Assembly (NCBI GenBank): GCA_007258455.2
Contig: VDFB02275580.1
Span: 1 to 64,000 of the forward strand
Direction: 5' to 3'
Length of the DNA: 64,000 bases
Origin: Sequoia sempervirens
Taxonomy: Eukaryota > Streptophyta > Pinopsida > Cupressales > Cupressaceae
Shown here in pieces: positions 37,506 through 47,400 of this stretch (position 1 is its first letter; each line of letters opens with the position of its first letter). The notes below the pieces were generated by a model, which was given only the letters and a program-made list of their open reading frames with translations, was not told the origin of the DNA and searched no databases. The position numbers were made by a program, and so were the translations under genes.

Positions 37506-38095
37506 TATTTTTCTTTTGTTTTCACTTTCTTTGTGTCATTCTTCCAATTCTATGTGCTTTGGGGAATGATGACAGTTCTGAGCTCTTTCATAAAAACATT
37601 GCAGCTCAAAGAACATACTAACCCCAAATCCATAGATCCCTTATGTGTTTGGTGTATTCATTTCTAGGAGGAAAATCCTCTTTCTTTTGTTTTCTTTTTC
37701 ATTTCCATGACTCAACCTAACTCAAAAACATATGATTTGGCATAGGGCTTTCCAAGTTGGCTCTCATGTCTTGTTTTTCCTTTTTTCATTTTCTTTCCTT
37801 TGCTACTTTAAAGTAATTGCTCATAGAACGGTGTGTAGCAATTCCTTTAAAGTGGGGGGCATACATTGGCATAATTTCATTTGCATTCTTGGTTCTTAGT
37901 TATTCTTGTCATTTCATATGATGCGTTTGTCACTTTGTGGATGACATTAGGTATGATGTCCTTCATAAGTGTGATCTATCTTAGCATATTACATTCCTCT
38001 TAGAGGTTTGATACAAAACACTGCATCCCCTAAGTTGTGAATATTTTATTCTTTGATTGGTCCTCTCTTGGAGACATTAGACACAATGTTCCACT
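37506..38095 (+). other. G1 3' non-coding region
   Basis: No gene. It contains a purine-rich tract 'aaagtggggggc' at about 37850 like the one before the 3' LTR. 'cctctcttggagacattagacacaatgtt' matches the antisense relative near 61600-61670. Confidence 0.55.
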
Positions 38096-39198
38096 GGGTA
38101 AAAGCACAAACTTGTGTCACACTTTATAAAGGAATCGGCCAACAAAAAAAAATTCTGAACCGACCACATAAAAGTGGTCTTTATGTTTTGAATTTCAAAA
38201 TGGTGTAAACTAATGAAATGTAGAAATTTTGATGAAGTTTATTGTTGTAATTTTTAAAATTTTTAAAAAATATATTTTCATTATGTTTTTATCAATTTAA
38301 GGACAAATTTTGGAATGTTGAAAATTTCAGAAAAGAGTGACTTCACGGGCCGTCAAGAAACAAATTGAAAAAAACTTCATTTCTCCCTAATTTTTTTTCT
38401 CAAAATAGGTAACTTCAATATCTTGTGCATGGAAAAATAAAAAATCAAATTTTGATTTATATTTTTCTTGTAATAACGTTTTAAAGTCAAACATGTCAAA
38501 ATTTGACAGTTTTCACGGGCCGTCAACTATTTTCAAATTTTTAAATCATTTTCAAAAAAATAATTATACCCTTTTGAAGAAGAATCTGTCCTCTTGTGCC
38601 CCATATAAGATTTAAATTTTTTTAATAAATTTTACTATCTTGTTTTTAATTTGTAATCAACTTCTTTTTTCATTCTGAAAACCTACTTGCATTATTTTAA
38701 AAATAAAATATATTAAAACTAATAAAAAAATTAAAAAATTATATATTTGGATTCTCCACTCCGAGCTCTACAAAAGGGTATTTTTTTTTTTGCAAAAAAA
38801 TCATTCTAACTAAAGAAATACTTAGCTAAAGTTGAAAGTTTCAGAAAATTCTGAAAAAGCGAGTTGGCTGCCAACTAGGATGCCACATAGAGTTTAGAAC
38901 AGCTATAGAAAGGGTTTCGCCGAAACCCTTTCTATAGAAACTGTTTCTACCGAAACCCTTTATATAGAAACCCCGCACATTAAAAAATCCAATTTCGAAG
39001 GCAGTTTTAAAGCGGGAAGAGGAAAAATTTTATTTTTTTGGATTCGGGCGAAACTTATTCGACCGAAACCTATGTGCCACGTAATATGCCACATGGTTTC
39101 GGTCGAAACCTAGTCGGGCGAAACCTTTTCGGCCGAAAATATTTCACTCGGAACTATTTATTTGGCTGAAAGTGTGACACACCTTTGTGCTTTTACCC
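38096..39198. mobile_element. TIR-bounded element (about 1.1 kb), no coding capacity
   Basis: The left end GGGTAAAAGCACAAACTTGT, continuing GTCACACTT, is the inverted complement of the right end (39170-39198) with two to three mismatches over 30 bases. The surrounding G1 sequence continues on both sides in the antisense relative (about 61600-61670) without it, which supports insertion. I see no clean target duplication, so superfamily is open (possibly PIF/Harbinger- or CACTA-derived). Internally it is AT-rich on the left and holds repeated CGAAAC motifs on the right. Confidence 0.65.
38903..38937. repeat. Perfect 35-nt palindrome
   Basis: A 17-base arm CTATAGAAAGGGTTTCG, a one-base centre and the exact complement arm, followed by further copies of CGAAACC. 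It lies inside the TIR-bounded element. Confidence 0.95.
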
Positions 39199-39877
39199 CC
39201 CTAAGTGATAGACCTCGTGTGAACTTAACAAGACTCCTTTAAACACTTTTACATTTTACACTTTTGCATTTTACATCTTTTCCACCTTGCATAACGCAAC
39301 TTGCATGCTTGTGGTACCATGCTCTTTGTTCATGAGTTCTAAGCATATGAAGCTTTGCTTGTCTCATGAAGCACGAACCGACATTTTCCTTTGTGGTGCC
39401 TTGTTAAAGTTATCAGGAGGTATAAATTTGATATGGTTGAGCAGGAAGCCCATTTAATGGCATGACTTTCCCCATAGCCACCTATGTATTTGTGGGTGCA
39501 TACCAACTAGCATATGTACTTCACCTTTTGGGTTTTCTCACTCAGTATACCACCATGAGTTTTGTCACCCTAGAGTGAGTATACATTCTCTTTTTCTCAC
39601 AAATAGCCTAGATCCAATCCACAACTAGTTGGAAAGATGATCAAAGCTCAATCCAATTCTCCCTTTTATTCTCTTTCTTTCTCACATTTGTGTTCCTTTG
39701 TTCTTATGTTTATTTTTCTATGGGATCTTCATCCTGGGGGCTTGATCATCCCTATTGTTTTTTTTCATTCCATCTTGCTAACATAGATGCATTTGGACCC
39801 TCTCTTGATGTGCATGGCTACTTTAGTGTGAGTTTGAAGCAAGTTCATCCTCTCAGTAAAGTGGGGGCCAAATATTC
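39199..39877 (+). other. G1 3' non-coding region and polypurine tract
   Basis: Homologous in parts to 61080-61560 on the minus strand ('cctcatagagctc', 'ctcactctagggtgac'-like phrases). It ends in AAAGTGGGGGCC (39858-39869), the purine tract before the 3' LTR. No gene. Confidence 0.65.
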
Positions 39878-41491
39878 TGTAGAAAAATGGTCCCTTGACA
39901 TTTTCATGGCATTTAGGTCTTTCTTCATGATTCTTGGTCCATTTTTCTTTGATTTAATGTCGTAATGTGGCTTGAATATTCACATTAGGTCCTTAAAATT
40001 CAAATTATGGCATCTTGAGAAGGTGTTGTGAAGTGTTGTAAAACATATCTACACTCTTCTAGACTATATTCATTACAATCACCTAAAAATAACCTTTTCA
40101 TCACTTATAAAGTCCCATTTCAAAGTGTTGTAAAGTCTTGTAACAATATTTCACACTTTCCTAGGCATAATTTCACTATTTACACCTTTCTTATGCTTTA
40201 TTTGACCCATGTATGCACTCATAAGGCTTAATTAAGTGTGTTTTTTAATGTAAACCCAAAAAAAAACATTAAATGCAAGATAATTCCCGACACCCACTTA
40301 CAAATCCAAGGTGGGACCCATTCGCCATGGGTGGTGAATGAGTCCCTCTTGGCTCAAAATTCAAAATATTTCAAATTTTCTTTCGAGTTTTTATTCAAAA
40401 TTACTTGATGTTGGCCTGTGATGAGGTATCATCGGGTGACTAAGGCACAAGTGTGTATAAATATGTGTTTTTCTCCTCATTTTACATCTCCTAATCTCCT
40501 AACTCATTCAAGAAATCTTTTCATTCACTAAGCATGTGAGCACTTTGCATCATTCAATCAAGCATCTTGGAGCAGCCATTGACATGTCTTCAAATTTCTT
40601 CAACAAGGTGTAGGTGATTTTAGGAAATTTGCATGTTGTTTATTCATCTTTCCTCGTTCATTTCATTTCATTTCTTCATTAAAGGTTTGATTACCAAAGT
40701 GGGATTTGACCAAGGAAAATCCCTATAACCTAACCCTTAACCATTTTCCCCATTTTTGCATGTGTGTTTGTAGACTTGTTTATGAAGATTTATTAAGCAA
40801 TTACCTGTGTTGAAAGGTTGTTAACAAGTCAACAAAGTGTTTCAAGTCAAATCAACCCTTTTTCAAGCTTGGAGACAACCTACAGTCCATTTTCTATAGA
40901 TTTGACTTTGTTAGCCCAACAAGCAGACAACCTCAGATTTGGTGCTACAAAATTGGTTCCTAATTTCTCATAATTTTGGGAGAGGACTGATTCGCTATTA
41001 GTGGCGAATGAGTCCCACCTTAAGGCTGGAAATCTAGATTTTGTAAGATTTTAGATCTCGACACTCAGAAACCAGTTTCCAAAAGTTTTCATTAGAAGAA
41101 GGACTGATTCACCATCAGTGGCGAATGAGTCCCACTGGTGATTTTTAGTGATTTCTGTCAGCATTCAGGACACTTCATATTCTTCATTAGACTTCCAGGT
41201 GCACTCTAATTCAACTTTCTTCTTTTTTGTTTTGCATTTGTTCATGTTTGCATATCACATTCTTTTTTCCAAAATTGCATAATTCTTAGGTTTTGCATCA
41301 ATAGTCAATCAATTTCATCATTTAGTTGCATTTACATCATTTCATTTAGTCTTAATAACATCATACATTTCATAATTTGAGTGAACCAACATTGATTTTT
41401 CATGAGGTTTATCTCTCTCCTTAAATTAGGTGAAACATCTGAAGAGTGCAAGAGTAGCCTATAAGCCTCATGCCCAAAAATCTATGGTTCA
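39878..41491 (+). mobile_element. 3' LTR of G1 element
   Basis: Starts TGTAGAAAAATGG and ends CTATGGTTCA, followed by ACAAC. It carries hairpins at 40313-40346, 40984-41016 and 41101-41133. Confidence 0.87.
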
Positions 41492-41897
41492 ACAACATTT
41501 AAAATATTGCATGTCTTGTAATAATCATATATGTTCAATTTATATGTGTTGGTTAAGAGATTATTCACTACTGAAATTCTTAACTTTCCCCTCTATTGTC
41601 AAAAACTAGAAACAATCAATAACTAACAGTTGAGTAAATCATTTCTAAAAAAAATAATCTCTTTGAATTTTGTGAGGTATAGCTCCCTTGTTTGATAGAG
41701 AAAATATAGTGTTTTCTAATTTTTTTAAAACTTAAAAAATTGGTTCACTTTTTACCAAAAAGAAAGAAAGGCTAAAAGAAAATGATCAACAAGAAACTCT
41801 AAATGTTAATGATGAATCATATCATTTGAAAATATGATATATGGGGGAACAATTAGAACATTGGCCAATTCACACCCCACCTTGCATATACTAATAA

Positions 41898-43380
41898 ACT
41901 TATCAATTGCAAATAATCTCAAATGTAAGAAGTTTGGATACTATAGAGGTATTTGTGTTCACAAAGAAACACAAAAAAATAACGAAATCAAATAATGCAT
42001 AGATTATCATAGATTTCATTTCATTAAAATATATCCAAAATTGTAGTTGCATAGTCATACAACCTTATCTTCAAGTTTGAATTATTTTCTATGTATTCCT
42101 TTCTTGCCAAAAACTTGTAAAACAGTTCCTTGATAAAATTGTTGTTAATATATATACATTTGCAAAGGTAACCATTTCAAGTAAAAGTAACTAAAAATTA
42201 GAAGTTAAGAGTCCCTTAAACTTCTTGGGACCTTAACGTTATTTTTAAAAAAATAAAAACCAATAAAATATGAGGCACTTTTAAGGTAGCAAGCTTCATC
42301 ATCTCTTTCTTGTGATGATTAGAAAAATTGCATGGAAATTTTAGCTTTGTATGTTTGGAAATATTTGATTATTAGAGGCATTTCACTGTATTGACGAACA
42401 ATTACATTTTTGTTTCTTAATTTCCACAAGGCCTTGCTTCCCCATGCCAAATCCACCTTACCAGAGAAAGTCGCAGTATGACCAATAAATTGATACAAAG
42501 TAAAGTCAATGTTGCTCAATTTTCTCACGCTCTCTACATTAAAATATTATTTATCAAAGAGATTATCAATTGATTCCTTGAATTTTCCCTTTAGTACTTC
42601 TACATTATCATCTTGAGTATCATCTTCTCTTTAGAGATGAGCACCTATGCTTAAAAGATATTTTTAAATGTTAGACTTCATCTGGTTGCATTTCTTGAGC
42701 AGTTTATTTGGTTCTAACATATTTTACTTCAAAAATGAGATTTTCCATTCAATACTTTTCTTCCATATAAAACATCTTCCATCATCAATGCTTGGTAAAA
42801 TTTGATTAGCTACTAATTTATTTAATCCTACATTAAGCATTTCCTTGATGTCACTATCAATCTTCAACCAAATAGACTCTTCATGTTTGCTAATAGCTAT
42901 TTCATTATTGTATCTCCTTCTTTAGTGAGTCAATATTTTAATATATCATTTTCATTTTTGTGATAAGATTTGTTACCTTTACCAAGATATCATTAGTCCA
43001 ATCTTACATGACTTTACCATAAGACTTATAAATTGGGATTTTATCAATCATTTATTTCCTATTAGCAAAGCTAGGATCAGAATCCAATTCAATATGGCTA
43101 GTAGGTTGAGCAGAGAAATCAACAAGGGAATTTAAACAATTCATTAGAGTATTGACATGTGTCTTTAGTTTATCTTTAGATTGATTGTCTTTCAATGTCC
43201 TTTTTACTAGCTTGGTAGGTGATATCTAAAAATTGTGAACATCTCCATCTCTTGTAGATGGTCCCAAATTAATTCTTGTAATATTGAAATCCTTTGCAGT
43301 AATTTGGATAGCATTTTTTTGCATAGAGGGGTAAGCAACCTCAACATACATATTTCCTAAGGAGGGATCATTTAGTAATT
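41898..43380 (-). pseudogene. Unidentified reading frame relic, tandem copy 2
   Basis: The minus-strand frame extends farther than copy 1. It starts MYVEVAYPSMQKNAIQITA near 43350, then INLGPSTRDGDVHNF, KLVKRTLKDNQSKDKLKTHV, LPSIDDGRCFIWKKSIEW, KGKFKESIDNLFDK, and a well-kept block at 42528-42319 (SNIDFTLYQFIGHTATFSG, KVDLAWGSKALWKLRNK, NVIVRQYSEMPLIIKYFQTY). Stops and frameshifts interrupt it. I do not know the family. It shares strand with the gypsy relic at 43780-49940 and could be part of a retroelement, but no polymerase motif confirms that. Confidence 0.5.
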
Positions 43381-43394
43381 AGGAGGGATCATTT

Positions 43395-43779
43395 CCTAGA
43401 TCTTGAAATTATAAAAATAACCTTGTATTTATAGATATATGTCCTTAATTTCTTGAAAATTAAATATTATAAGCTGACATTGAAATTTACATTTAAATAA
43501 CGCCAAAAACATACTTTAAATTTGATTTCGAAGGCCTAGGGAGAACCCACTCGCTCATGGGTGAATTGGTCCCAGGTTCCCATTCCTAGAACACACATTG
43601 CTCAAGGTAATTATTTATGTGTTGGCATTAATTTTTTTCAGGTTTTCCCTTCAAAAAATGTAATTTATTAATCTTGTAGATGTAAAATAGGGCTTATTAA
43701 GGCATAATTAAGTTCAATTTAATTGAGGGGACCCAAACAAAGTTTGAAAATGTAAAGGAGCAAATTTTCCTACACTACA
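43395..43779 (-). mobile_element. Antisense G1-type LTR fragment
   Basis: It ends 'ttttcctacactaca' exactly like 2165-2961 and contains 'gctgacattgaaattt', a decayed hairpin (43551-43573) and 'ggacccaaac'. It interrupts the gypsy relic precisely where its reverse transcriptase should begin. A 14-bp direct repeat AGGAGGGATCATTT (about 43364 and 43382) lies at its other end. Confidence 0.55.
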
Positions 43780-43948
43780 ATACTTTATCAGCAAGGTGAT
43801 CAACTTATTACTTACTTTTGGTGTGCAAAATTCACCAATATATACCATCTTTAGGAAATCAAGATCTCCAATGTTAGTTGAATCATATTCTCCTAAACTA
43901 TTAATGGCTTCCCCAATTTTCTTTTTTTAATAGATCTATCATGTTTAT

Positions 43949-44233
43949 TGTTAGTGTAATTAATTATTTAATTACACTTGCATAAGTTTACTAAGGTAAT
44001 ATTTTAATTCCTAAGTTAATTATTGTCATCCTTATCTTGTTGAGCTATCTTGTTGCTCAAGATAAGATTAGGGTTATGCATACTTTGCTTTTATAAAGGA
44101 AATCATCTTATGTAATTATGATTTCTTGAATAATAATATTTTGCACATCTTCTTGCAATAGCTTTGTTTTTTTTCTAATTTTCTTTTCTGTGGAAGGTTT
44201 TTTGGTTTGCATGTCTTATCTTGGTTTCTAACA
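43949..44233 (+). mobile_element. 5' LTR of the 3.4-kb element
   Basis: 285 bases, TGTTAGTGTAATTAATT to GGTTTCTAACA, matching 47114-47400 with few differences. 'ttttataaagg' is a likely TATA region. Confidence 0.95.
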
Positions 44234-44246
44234 TGGTATCAGAGCC
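44234..44246 (+). other. Primer binding site, initiator tRNA-Met
   Basis: TGGTATCAGAGCC starts at the first base after the 5' LTR. Confidence 0.93.
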
Positions 44247-47104
44247 TTGATTTGCAGCCCCTTCTCAGATTTTTGAGAAAATGATTACAGAGTTCGTTTG
44301 GGATTCCTCGGGGGTTTCATGCCTTGAGTTCATCTATGAAGCATCTTAGATCAGATCAGGCTTCACAATTGGATTCAGAGCATTGGAAAAAGTCAGGATT
44401 GGATTTTATTTTGTAGAGTTTGGTCATCATTTTCCAGATATGTGAGGGTTTCAAGCTCAGATATTTTTTGCAAGCTCTAGGGGTAGCTTATTTTTCAGAT
44501 TATTTTGGGCACAAACGGAGGTCACCATCGCGTTCGTAGCGGCCAAAAACCCTAAGAATGCCTTTCATTTCGTTGATTTTGGTGAAAGTTATTTCTGAGG
44601 CAAAAAAGTTTGCCAGGGAGGCTGTATGGCCTCCTCAGCACACTTCCCGAGGCTTGTATTTCAAAAAAAAATTAAAAAACATGAGTTTTTTGGGTTTCAT
44701 GCAATGCCTCCAGTTATAAAGCGATCCACCACCGGGCGGCCACTAGGCGGCCGCCGATCTGCCACCGCCACCCGCCTCCACAGCCCAAGCACCACTGGGC
44801 TGTGCTCAGCCCCCGCGAGCCCCTTTCAGCCCCGTCACGGTCCTATGGTGGACCAGGAGCCTCACGACTTGGCCCTCAACTGACCTGCCAGTGTCAGAAT
44901 ATTTCGGCACACAGAGCATATACCAACAACCGCAAAAAAATTCTGGCAAGGGGGGCCATTTTTTTGCCTCGACGGCCTCCAGGCTGTCAAATTTTTACTT
45001 GTGATGTGTTGATGTCAGCATGAAGTTAACGACCATATGGCACTCCAAGCCCCCTCCTAGCCCTGATTTGCCTTCAAGGAGCAATTTTTTTCTTTTTGGC
45101 ATAACTTGGGCATACAGTATTGAAATTGGACAAATGAGATATCGTCGGAAAGCTGGTTCTGAGAACTATCCTGTGGTGTAGTTTATTTTTTAGTATTTTT
45201 CTATTTAGCTATATTTATTGCTGTTTGAAGTTAGATGTTCATTTATGGCTTCCGAGCTCATAACTTTTTGCCACGATATCTGATTTTCGCCCCCTTTGCA
45301 GCATTGGAAAGGTATTGAGGAGCTTTATGTTGTTGTCCATGCACTTTTTTTTGTATCTATCCCAGGTTTATCATTATTCCAAATTTTTTGGGTATGTGCA
45401 GGATTATGATGGGCCAAAAAGTGGCAATATGATGGGTATTTGTAGGGTATGTGGCTAACAACTTTTTTCTTTTCCAAAATTGATGAAATGAAAAGGGTTT
45501 TTAAAGGAGATTCTCATCTTTCCACCAATATAAATTATGCTTTACTTTGAATTTAATAAATAATTATTATTCATTTTCTATTTGAATTACGACTAAAGTC
45601 CTGATTGATAGGTTGATTGAAAAACATTTATAGCTTTCAAATGGTATTATATATTTTTGGAATCCAAACATGGATCACATTCTATGCTTTGCATAATATA
45701 GGATTAAAAAAAAAGAAAATTGAATTTCATGAAGTTTTGGACTAAGTTAAGGGTGGTCGAATATACTGCTTTTTATATTTTTAAAAGTTGTAATAAAAAA
45801 TTCACAATTAATTATTTTCATTTGGAAAAAAAGTTACAAAAAAATATGCATCACATCCAGACATGAGTCCCTCTACTTATGTCTCCAAAATTCATATAAA
45901 AAATATTATCATTTTATTGTGGTTAGGGTGGTCAGACAGACACCTACTTCTTAATTTTTCCCTGAAATTTAAGTACTATTACATTGAAATTTCAAATTTT
46001 CACCAAATAGATTTAAAAAATAAAAAAATAAACCTAGTAGTTTAGAAACTACATTCAATTTGCCACAAATTCTATTCTTACATAATTTTAAAATAATATA
46101 GATAACTTATTCAATTTTTTATGTCAAGTTGCCTAACTCTAATTTTTCTGAATTTTTTGCCACTTAAGGGCCTATTTTTTCCATGATGATCCTACACATA
46201 CCCAGTCCTGATGGGTATTTTGGAGATTACTTTGATGTTTTGGCAATTGGAAGGGTGAAACTTGAATCTTCGCACTTCATTTCAGTATCACATCGTTTTA
46301 TTTTCTGTTTATGCATGTTTAGCATTCTCTCCTTTTACAATCATTGGGTTATTGTAATAAATGAACTGAGATAAAATTCCATCAGGGGGTTTTTCTTTCA
46401 TAATAATCTAATTAGATTGTGCATGCACTTTGATTCCATCTTGATTTTTTTGACAACTTGCATTGGTTGTATCTGGTTTCTTAGTTTCTTTTGGCCACAT
46501 CTTGCTCTAGCTTGACACATATCAGATTCATCGGTTCACACTTCAAATTGGGAGTTCATGGTTCTTGATCCGCATTGGTTTAGATCCATCTCATTTGAGG
46601 GCCATGTCTTTATGGTTAATGTTCCAGAGTCTTTATGGCCCTTGTTCCCGTGGAATATTTTGTATTAGTTTGGCATCGACATCGAGATACACAGCTTCTA
46701 GATTATTTCATCATATCATTCCCTCTTATGGGGGGTATCATTTCATCTACTGTTGCTTTATGGATTCCAGGGTTGTTCCAAATTGTGATTTTTCTAGTGT
46801 TTTGTGGCATCGAGTCTACTATTGCATTATTATGATTTCGCTTTGGTTTCTTGTAGACAAAAGTATCTTTCCTTGCTTGTCGGATTGCGGTTCTAGTGTT
46901 ACACCATAGTGTTCTTCTAGTGCTTCTTTGCAGCAGTCATCTCATTGTAGGGGGGTTTTGTCCCACTAGGTTTTCCTTCTCTACCTCATTATTGCATTTG
47001 TAAATGGGTACCTGATCAGGCCTTGTTTTTGGGACCCATTCATGCTTTCTTGCATTCATCTTAGTTTTAGGTGCATGCTTTTTTAGTCTCCCTAAGTTGC
47101 ACTT
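44247..47104 (+). other. Internal region of the 3.4-kb element, no conserved protein
   Basis: No gag, protease, integrase or reverse transcriptase motif in any frame. The longest frame (about 114 codons at 46565-46909) has no recognised domain. The 3' part shares 'tgtaaatgggtacct' and 'ctccctaagtt(t)gcactta' with 15700-15790. Confidence 0.75.
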
Positions 47105-47113
47105 ATGGGGGGG
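47105..47113 (+). other. Polypurine tract
   Basis: ATGGGGGGG directly before the 3' LTR. Confidence 0.85.
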
Positions 47114-47400
47114 TGTTAGTGTAATTAATTATTTAATTACACATGCATAAGTTTACTTAGGTAATATTTTAATTCCTAGGTTAATTATTGTCATCCTTAT
47201 CTTGTTGAGCTATCTTGTTGCTCAAGTTAAGATTAGGGTTATGCATACTTTGTTTTTATAAAGCAAATCATCTCATGTAATTATGATTTCCTGAATAATA
47301 ATATTTTGCACATCTTCTTGCAATAGCTTTGTTTTTTTTCTAATTTTCTCTTATGTCTAGAAGGTTTTTTGGTTTGCATGTCTAATCTTGGTTTCTAACA
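47114..47400 (+). mobile_element. 3' LTR of the 3.4-kb element
   Basis: 287 bases, same ends as the 5' LTR, followed by TTTAT. Confidence 0.95.

Larger units (their letters stand above)
17852..41491 (+). mobile_element. G1 Ty3/gypsy element, non-autonomous, with nested insertions
   Basis: Two LTRs of about 1.6 kb (17852-19459 and 39878-41491) bound gag and protease sequence and a long 3' non-coding part. Flanks are ACAAT (17847-17851) and ACAAC (41492-41496), a 5-bp target duplication with one mismatch; the empty site in copy 1 reads ACAAC. Removing the nested solo LTR with its Athila element leaves about 9.9 kb. I find no reverse transcriptase or integrase, so it needed help from another element. 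A TIR-bounded insertion (38096-39198) adds a further layer. Confidence 0.85.
17220..43070 (+). repeat. Tandem unit copy 2 (split by the G1 gypsy element)
   Basis: Segments 17220-17851 and 41492-43070 are the second copy of the unit of about 2 kb, direct and adjacent to copy 1. The G1 element separates 'catgtgacaat' from 'acaacatttaaaatattgc', and copy 1 shows the same site uninterrupted. Confidence 0.85.
43949..47400 (+). mobile_element. Short non-autonomous LTR retrotransposon (copia-type ends)
   Basis: Complete 3452-bp element: LTRs 43949-44233 and 47114-47400, exact target duplication TTTAT (43944-43948, 47401-47405), a tRNA-iMet primer site at 44234 and a purine tract ending 47113. The internal 2.9 kb has no gag or pol domain; it includes a GC-rich patch (about 44720-44890). 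The LTRs are nearly identical, so insertion is fairly recent. The TGTTAGTG start and the 3' internal sequence resemble the copia element ending at 16028. Confidence 0.93.

Noticed and set aside
37057..37667. Basic or Phe-rich frames on both strands
   Set aside because: Produced by the 100-bp tandem repeats and pyrimidine spacers.
44626..45023. GC-rich frames in the 3.4-kb element
   Set aside because: No conserved domain, overlapping in two frames, and located in a non-autonomous element interior.
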